Positions 15,526 through 16,172 of a stretch of 16,172 nucleotides of DNA are shown here, piece after piece (positions within the stretch are counted from its first letter, which is position 1; each line of letters begins with the position of its first letter). The notes under the pieces are model-generated. The model was not told the DNA's origin. It made no database searches and was given only the letters and a program-made list of their open reading frames with translations. The position numbers were made by a program, and so were the translations under genes. Origin of the DNA: Pseudomonadota bacterium (lineage in GTDB: Bacteria; Desulfobacterota; Syntrophobacteria; Syntrophobacterales; Syntrophobacteraceae); NCBI GenBank assembly GCA_023416335.1, contig JAEZHY010000265.1:1-16172 (forward strand), read 5' to 3'.

Positions 15526-15526
15526 C

Positions 15527-15916
15527 ATGAATCAGCGTGTTACACAGAATAAAAAGCACCAGGAAAACGGCGGGAGGGAACTCAGGATAAAAGGAGTCAA
15601 CATTGCCCGCATGCTCGTAGGAGTGTTCCTTGTCCTGAACTGCATTTTGATCTACGCGATTCTTTTTTCTTCCCGCGGCCTTCCGGGATACCGACAGCAA
15701 AATCAGCAGGTAAAGGAACTGGAAGAAAAGATCCTCGGGCTTAAGGTCGAAAACCAGAAGCTTTTTGAGATGATTCAGGCGCTCAAAGCAGACGCCAAAG
15801 CCCAGGAAAAGCTCGTCCGCCAGGAACTGGGCTGGGTCCGGGAAAACGAAGTCGTACTGGAAATCCCTCAAAAAACCGATGCGCTGCCCGAAAAGCCGGT
15901 GGGAGGGAAGAAGTGA
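15527..15916 (+). CDS. FtsB/DivIC-family septum formation initiator
   Basis: Small bitopic division protein: short cytoplasmic N-terminus, one membrane segment (about 26-47), a periplasmic coiled coil (about 55-92: QQVKELEEKILGLKVEN...) and the family end motif LGWVRENEVVLEIP (101-114). In the divisome, FtsB pairs with FtsL and FtsQ to activate septal peptidoglycan synthesis. The protein is 129 aa, slightly longer than E. coli FtsB (103). I chose the ATG at 15527, which follows the upstream stop by one base and has GGAG six bases before it; an ATG at 15497 would overlap the RACo-like gene. Genes of this type often sit next to eno, not to a corrinoid activator. Its stop codon is also the first triplet of heptad repeat copy C. 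Confidence 0.85.
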   Translation: MNQRVTQNKKHQENGGRELRIKGVNIARMLVGVFLVLNCILIYAILFSSRGLPGYRQQNQQVKELEEKILGLKVENQKLFEMIQALKADAKAQEKLVRQELGWVRENEVVLEIPQKTDALPEKPVGGKK

Positions 15917-15934
15917 GCAGTGAGCTGTGAACTG
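15914..15934 (+). repeat. Degenerate heptanucleotide repeat, copy C (3 units)
   Basis: Units TGAGCAG, TGAGCTG and TGAACTG in direct tandem. The first TGA is the stop codon of the FtsB-like gene. It is inverted with respect to copy D (16006-16026); the two can pair over 21 bases with two mismatches, enclosing the terminator. Confidence 0.65.
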
Positions 15935-15980
15935 ATTGGCCCCCTCCCAGACCGCCAGGCAACTCAGAAAACCTGCGCTT

Positions 15981-16005
15981 AAGGTGCTTCCCGCCTTTGT
16001 TTTTT
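15981..16005 (+). terminator. Rho-independent terminator of the RACo-like/ftsB-like operon
   Basis: AAGGTG (15981-15986) pairs with CGCCTT (15992-15997), 6 bp with one G-U wobble and a 5-base loop, followed by TGTTTTTT. It lies about 65 bases after the last stop codon. Confidence 0.7.
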
Positions 16006-16049
16006 CAGTTCACCGTTCACTGCCCAGCTAAGTTTCTTCAGCTCACAGT
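16006..16049 (-). repeat. Degenerate heptanucleotide repeat, copy D (inverted)
   Basis: On the minus strand, three tandem units TGGGCAG, TGAACGG and TGAACTG (16006-16026), plus an isolated TGAGCTG at 16039-16045. The inferred 3' splice junction of the group II intron is four bases from that isolated unit, so the intron seems to have inserted within or beside the repeat array. Confidence 0.6.
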
Positions 16050-16172
16050 GTCACGGTAGGAATGCCGGTTACCCGGCACCCCCCGCACAGATCCGTACGT
16101 GAGGAGTTACCTCATACGGCTCCTACCTCGAGTGAATGGCGTAAAATCGCACATTTGGATACGGGTGCAATA
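16050..16172 (-). mobile_element. Group II intron, 3' end (domains V and VI), partial
   Basis: On the minus strand, the 33-base hairpin at 16090-16122 has the catalytic domain V pattern: GAGCCGTA opening with the AGC triad, a small-loop upper stem TGAGG/CCTCA, a CG bulge, and TACGGATC closing. Domain VI follows: TGCCGG, GTAA loop, CCGGCA (16063-16078), then CCTACCGTGAC, with the candidate branch-point A eight bases from the end and the usual terminal AC at 16050. The body, and any intron-encoded reverse transcriptase, lie beyond the right edge. The intron is antisense to the RACo-like/ftsB-like operon. Confidence 0.85.

Noticed and set aside
648..16049. Heptad arrays as a CRISPR
   Set aside because: Units are contiguous 7-mers with no spacers, and no cas-like gene is present in the window.

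Overview
The window looks like chromosomal DNA of a motile, Gram-negative, probably anaerobic bacterium. My best guess is Desulfobacterota (a deltaproteobacterial lineage, perhaps near Syntrophobacterales). The pointers are an LptF/LptG pair (Gram-negative outer membrane), a fliD-fliS-fliT cluster, a ferritin, a RACo-like activator of corrinoid proteins (typical of anaerobes with methyl-transfer metabolism), and moderately GC-rich genes with clear GGAGG-type ribosome binding sites. The lineage is inferred from gene content; no rRNA or marker tree is available.

Layout. 1-640: ferritin (+). 670-2977: lptF-lptG operon (-), convergent with ferritin, ending in a strong terminator. 3147-6444: flagellar cap and export-chaperone operon fliD-fliS-fliT (+), with a candidate sigma-28 promoter and a strong terminator. 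6478-7666: Tat-exported aldo/keto reductase (+). 7738-8535: vapBC toxin-antitoxin module (+), with a perfect 24-bp palindromic operator, bracketed by two similar CCCGG/CCGGG hairpins. 8536-9092: no supported gene. 9093-9905: lone family-2-like glycosyltransferase (-). 9906-10926: about 1 kb with no supported gene but several hairpins. 10927-11988: secreted MepA-type murein endopeptidase with a LysM domain (+). 12152-12613: YfcE/MJ0936-type metallophosphodiesterase (-). 12784-13415: khpA (RNA-binding KH protein) followed by a small five-cysteine protein (-). 13601-15916: RACo-like ASKHA protein lacking its usual ferredoxin domain, then a FtsB/DivIC-type division protein (+), with a terminator at 15981. 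16050-16172: 3' end (domains V and VI) of a group II intron on the minus strand, running out of the window.

How the genes fit together. Most are housekeeping or cell-envelope functions: LPS export (LptFG), flagellar filament capping (FliDST), murein remodelling (MepA-LysM) and division (FtsB-like). The accessory layer consists of vapBC, the group II intron and a family of degenerate heptanucleotide repeats (TGAACGG-like) at four intergenic places. No large undescribed system is evident. The points most worth a second look are the ferredoxin-less RACo homologue paired with a division gene, the khpA/five-cysteine-protein pair, the heptad repeat family with an intron inserted in it, and the vapBC module between matching hairpins.
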